Shown here: positions 31,864-34,240 of the stretch, piece by piece | Layout of the letters: every line of letters begins with the position of its first letter | How positions within the stretch are numbered: the first letter of the stretch is position 1 | Assembly (NCBI GenBank): GCA_947176235.1 | Contig: CAMWPM010000023.1 | Coordinates: forward strand, 1-34,240 | Direction: 5' to 3' | Length of the DNA stretch: 34,240 nucleotides | From: an uncultured Bacteroidales bacterium | GTDB lineage: Bacteria; Bacteroidota; Bacteroidia; Bacteroidales; Muribaculaceae | Position numbers and translations under genes: made by a program | Notes under the pieces: model-generated | What the model saw: only the letters and a program-made list of their open reading frames with translations | What the model was told of the DNA's origin: nothing | Database searches by the model: none

Positions 31864-33159
31864 TCAGTGGCGCGACATGATGGATAGGACGAGTCGGTCG
31901 GTCTCGTTCATGGCGTCGCGTCCGATGGACGTGAGATTGTGGATCGTGACGTCGACATCGTCGTCGACGATACCTTCAGCCGACGTGACACAGCGGTCGT
32001 TCATAGCCATGAGGGATGAAAGGATGGCAGTGCTGACGCCGGAAGCGATCTTGAGAGAGCAAGCGGGCTTGGCACCGTCGCAGATCATGCCGGTGAGGTT
32101 TGCGATCATGTTCTTGACGGCGAAGGTGGCGTGGCGGAAGTCGCCTCCCATGAGATAAACGAGTGCGCAGGAGGCACCGGTGGAGGCGACGACGCAACCG
32201 CAGAGTGCGGAGAGGCGTCCGAGGCTCTGCTTGATGTAGATGGAGGTGAGGTGGGCGAGGGCGAGAGCGCGGATCAGGGTGGGTTCGTCAGCCTTGATCT
32301 CCTCGGCGTAAGCCACGACGGGCATTGTGATTGTGATACCCTGGTTGCCGCTGCCGGAATTGGACATGACGGGGATTTTCTCGCCAGCCATACGGGCGTC
32401 GCAGGCGGCAGAAGTGTAGGCGATCATGTGGGAGAAAGTGGTGTCGCCAAAGAAAGCACGACCGTTGTTGAGGATGGTGGATCCGACAGAGTGTCCCATG
32501 TCGGATGCGAGGGCGGCACGTGCGGCGGCACGGTTGAGGTCGCGCGCCTGCAGGATAAATGAAATCTCGGAGAGGGGGGTGGTCATGGCATACTCCCAGA
32601 CGGTGGCGAGGGTCAGCTCAGGGTCAGTGGCGTCGGCGTCGGCATCGTCGTCGCTGCATCCGGCGGCGTCGGAAAGGCTGAAAAGAGTATCGGAATTACG
32701 CTCGACGAGGATGAATCGGGTGTGGCCTCCTGAGATGACGGCGCGGGCGGAATCGGATCCCGCAGAGACCTCAGCCGTGATGTGGAGCTTGGATGGGGCG
32801 TCGGGATCGTGGGAGACGGAGATGGCTCCGTCGGCAATCATCTTCTTGCCGATCTCCACAGCCTGGGGATTGACGTCGCGGAGGACTTCCAATCCCAGTT
32901 CGGACTTCCCGACAATGGCACCGAGAGCGACGGCGATCGGGAGCCCAATCATTCCTGTGCCGGGGATTCCGACTCCCATAGCGTTCTTGAGGACGTTGCC
33001 GGACAGGGATACGGAGATACGATCGGGGCGGGTGCCGAGAGCTTCTGTTGCGCGTGCGACGGCAAGTGCGACAGCGACGGGTTCGGTGCAGCCGATAGCC
33101 GGGATGACTTCGCGGCGGATGAGTGCGGTGATGGAATGACGGAGATTGTCGGGTAGCAT
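31864..33159 (-). CDS. UPF0597 / L-cysteine desulfidase-like protein (CyuA/YhaM family)
   Basis: The 431-residue protein begins MLPDNLRHSITALIRREVIPAIGCTEPVAVALA, the family N-terminus with Cys24. Further conserved Cys-rich or Gly-rich elements are NSGSGNQGITITMPV, SALCGCVVASTGASC and TGMICDGAKPACSLK. In characterised relatives such cysteines hold an iron-sulfur cluster, and the enzyme breaks L-cysteine to pyruvate, ammonia and sulfide; a serine dehydratase-like reaction is possible. The frame is open 133 codons upstream of the ATG, but that stretch is the shadow of the glycosyltransferase gene. It starts 16 nt after the glycosyltransferase stop. Confidence 0.9.
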   Translation of the reverse strand: MLPDNLRHSITALIRREVIPAIGCTEPVAVALAVARATEALGTRPDRISVSLSGNVLKNAMGVGIPGTGMIGLPIAVALGAIVGKSELGLEVLRDVNPQAVEIGKKMIADGAISVSHDPDAPSKLHITAEVSAGSDSARAVISGGHTRFILVERNSDTLFSLSDAAGCSDDDADADATDPELTLATVWEYAMTTPLSEISFILQARDLNRAAARAALASDMGHSVGSTILNNGRAFFGDTTFSHMIAYTSAACDARMAGEKIPVMSNSGSGNQGITITMPVVAYAEEIKADEPTLIRALALAHLTSIYIKQSLGRLSALCGCVVASTGASCALVYLMGGDFRHATFAVKNMIANLTGMICDGAKPACSLKIASGVSTAILSSLMAMNDRCVTSAEGIVDDDVDVTIHNLTSIGRDAMNETDRLVLSIMSRH

Positions 33160-33175
33160 CGTGATAAGAGATGGA

Positions 33176-34240
33176 TTAATGGTTGATGAGACGTGAAATC
33201 TGACGGGCGAAGTGGCGTCGGGTGACATCGGCATTAAGATGTTTCTGCCATCGCTCGAATGCATGAAGGCGCATAGCCGAAGAGTCGGCGTAGGCATCGA
33301 TGAAAGGGGACAGGCGGTCGACAGCGGAGTCGACAGGATGGGCCGGGTCGACGAGCAGTCCGGATTCGTAGTCGATGACTGCGTCGCGACATCCGGGGAT
33401 GTCGGAGACAATGGCGGGGACACCATAGCTGAGAGCCTCGACCACAGCAATCGGCAGCCCGCCCTCGCTCTCGCTGAGAAGGAGGAACCAATCAACAGGC
33501 TCTGAGGCGTAGATGCGGTGGACGCGGTCGTTGGGCTGTTCGCCGAGTAGACGTACAATTAGGTTGGACGGAGCAGAGGCAGCCCGGCGGTGGAGGGGGA
33601 GAAGCTCGGACGAGGATCCTCCAAGATGAATCCACTTGAACTCGACAGCCGGGAATCGCCGCGCGAGGCGGATCATCAGCTGGAGGTTGAGGTGGACACG
33701 CTTACCGGGATGGACGCGGGAGACGCTCATAATTGTGATGCGCTGAGCCGAATAGGGATGGGGGATGGCGAGACGCATCGGTTCGGGCTTGCGGGAGCCG
33801 AGGATGCGATGATTGATGTGAGCGGCTGCTTCGGGGTAGCGCGCCTGAGCGAAACGGGAGGCGTCGGGGCTTGCGGTGTAGAGTCGAGCCATTGTGGCGA
33901 TGGACATGTCGCGGAAGCGGCGGACGCGGAACTGGAGGTGAGTGTCGTAGATGTCGTGACCGTGGGCGCATGAGACGAGAGTGGCCCGGGGGAACCACTG
34001 ACGGATGGCAATGGCGGCTGCCTCGGTGATGTGATCCCACCAAAACGTGTAGAGCAGCGTGGATGCCGGGTCGAGCGAATAGCGGGCGAAGAGCCGCCGG
34101 ATATTAGCGGCTACGGCGAGACGGTTGTCGGCCATCGACCATGCACGGAAGAAGTCGGCGGGGGATGAGATATCTGCCCGGGATCGCCAGAGGTCACGCA
34201 GGACACGTGGGGAGAAGAGGCGGGGGATGCGGAGGAGGGG
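33176..34240 (-). CDS. Family 4-type glycosyltransferase (5' end beyond the window)
   Basis: The frame is open to the right edge, so the N-terminus is missing; the visible 354 codons include coherent residues upstream of the internal ATG at 34135 (…DFFRAWSMADNRLAV). The C-terminal Rossmann domain has TIMSVSRVHPGKRVHLNLQLM, FLLLSESEGGLPIAVVEALSYGVPAIVSDIPGCRDAV and GLLVDP. This is the GT-B, GT4-type nucleotide-sugar binding pattern with an E-x7-E element (ESEGGLPIAVVE). It likely adds a sugar to a cell-surface glycan; donor and acceptor are unknown. More polysaccharide genes may lie to the right. Confidence 0.9.
   Translation of the reverse strand, partial: PLLRIPRLFSPRVLRDLWRSRADISSPADFFRAWSMADNRLAVAANIRRLFARYSLDPASTLLYTFWWDHITEAAAIAIRQWFPRATLVSCAHGHDIYDTHLQFRVRRFRDMSIATMARLYTASPDASRFAQARYPEAAAHINHRILGSRKPEPMRLAIPHPYSAQRITIMSVSRVHPGKRVHLNLQLMIRLARRFPAVEFKWIHLGGSSSELLPLHRRAASAPSNLIVRLLGEQPNDRVHRIYASEPVDWFLLLSESEGGLPIAVVEALSYGVPAIVSDIPGCRDAVIDYESGLLVDPAHPVDSAVDRLSPFIDAYADSSAMRLHAFERWQKHLNADVTRRHFARQISRLINH

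Noticed and set aside
33160-33558. N-terminal extension of the UPF0597 gene by 133 codons
   Set aside because: The extension is Ser/Thr/Pro-rich, lies within the glycosyltransferase coding sequence in another frame, and the ATG at 33159 matches the family start.
1-34240. Mobile elements, phage genes, CRISPR arrays, tRNA and rRNA genes
   Set aside because: No transposase, integrase, regular spacer array or tRNA-like cloverleaf with CCA/anticodon features was seen. The palindrome at 17406–17452 is too short and lacks tRNA consensus arms.

Overview
This window looks like chromosomal DNA of a GC-rich member of the Bacteroidales, most likely a Muribaculaceae-type gut anaerobe. The evidence is the gene order DUF177–rpmF–fabH–era–der without plsX, a DUF3256 protein, an OstA-like protein and a SurA-type isomerase. 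Good Bacteroidales-type promoters (TTTG, 19–20 nt, TAnnTTTG) stand in front of several operons, and Shine-Dalgarno sequences are largely absent. The family assignment is inference. Every gene except carB lies on the minus strand. I see no tRNA, rRNA, CRISPR array, transposase or integrase.

Layout along the plus coordinates (minus-strand transcription runs right to left). 1–10197: a promoter at about 10.18 kb drives yitT, metG, ansA, pdxA, then a tight four-gene block (nucleotidyltransferase, ITPK/RimK-like ATP-grasp, CDP-alcohol phosphatidyltransferase, atypical HAD), then rmuC, which runs off the left edge. 10212–14239: der promoter, der, a HAD phosphatase, aroB and pldA (outer-membrane phospholipase A). 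14240–17210: promoter, DUF177, rpmF, fabH, a terminator hairpin, then era. 17221–17596: a non-coding stretch with a heptamer array and a branched palindrome. 17597–21572: deaD-type helicase, a DUF3256 exported protein, xseA and xseB. 21727–26675: promoter, a SurA-like isomerase, an OstA-like protein and an M18 aminopeptidase. 26940–30143: carB alone on the plus strand, ending at a strong bidirectional terminator. 30222–34240: a glycosyltransferase (cut by the right edge), a UPF0597 cysteine-desulfidase-like protein and a GH29 fucosidase-like enzyme.

Most of the window is housekeeping: translation (metG, rpmF, der, era), fatty acid and aromatic synthesis (fabH, aroB), vitamin B6 (pdxA), pyrimidine/arginine precursor (carB), DNA repair (xseAB, rmuC) and envelope biogenesis (SurA-like, OstA-like, pldA). 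The best candidate for an undescribed system is the four-gene block at 1525–4773. It combines a sugar- or polyol-phosphate-type nucleotidyltransferase, a kinase/ligase resembling inositol-phosphate kinases, a membrane CDP-alcohol phosphotransferase with a shifted catalytic motif, and a HAD protein lacking its acid/base Asp. Together they suggest synthesis of an unusual phosphodiester lipid head group. Secondary points of interest are the 7-bp tandem repeats (TTRGGRG) at three gene borders, one of which forms the end of a HAD gene just before a TTG-started aroB, and a eukaryote-like CarB.
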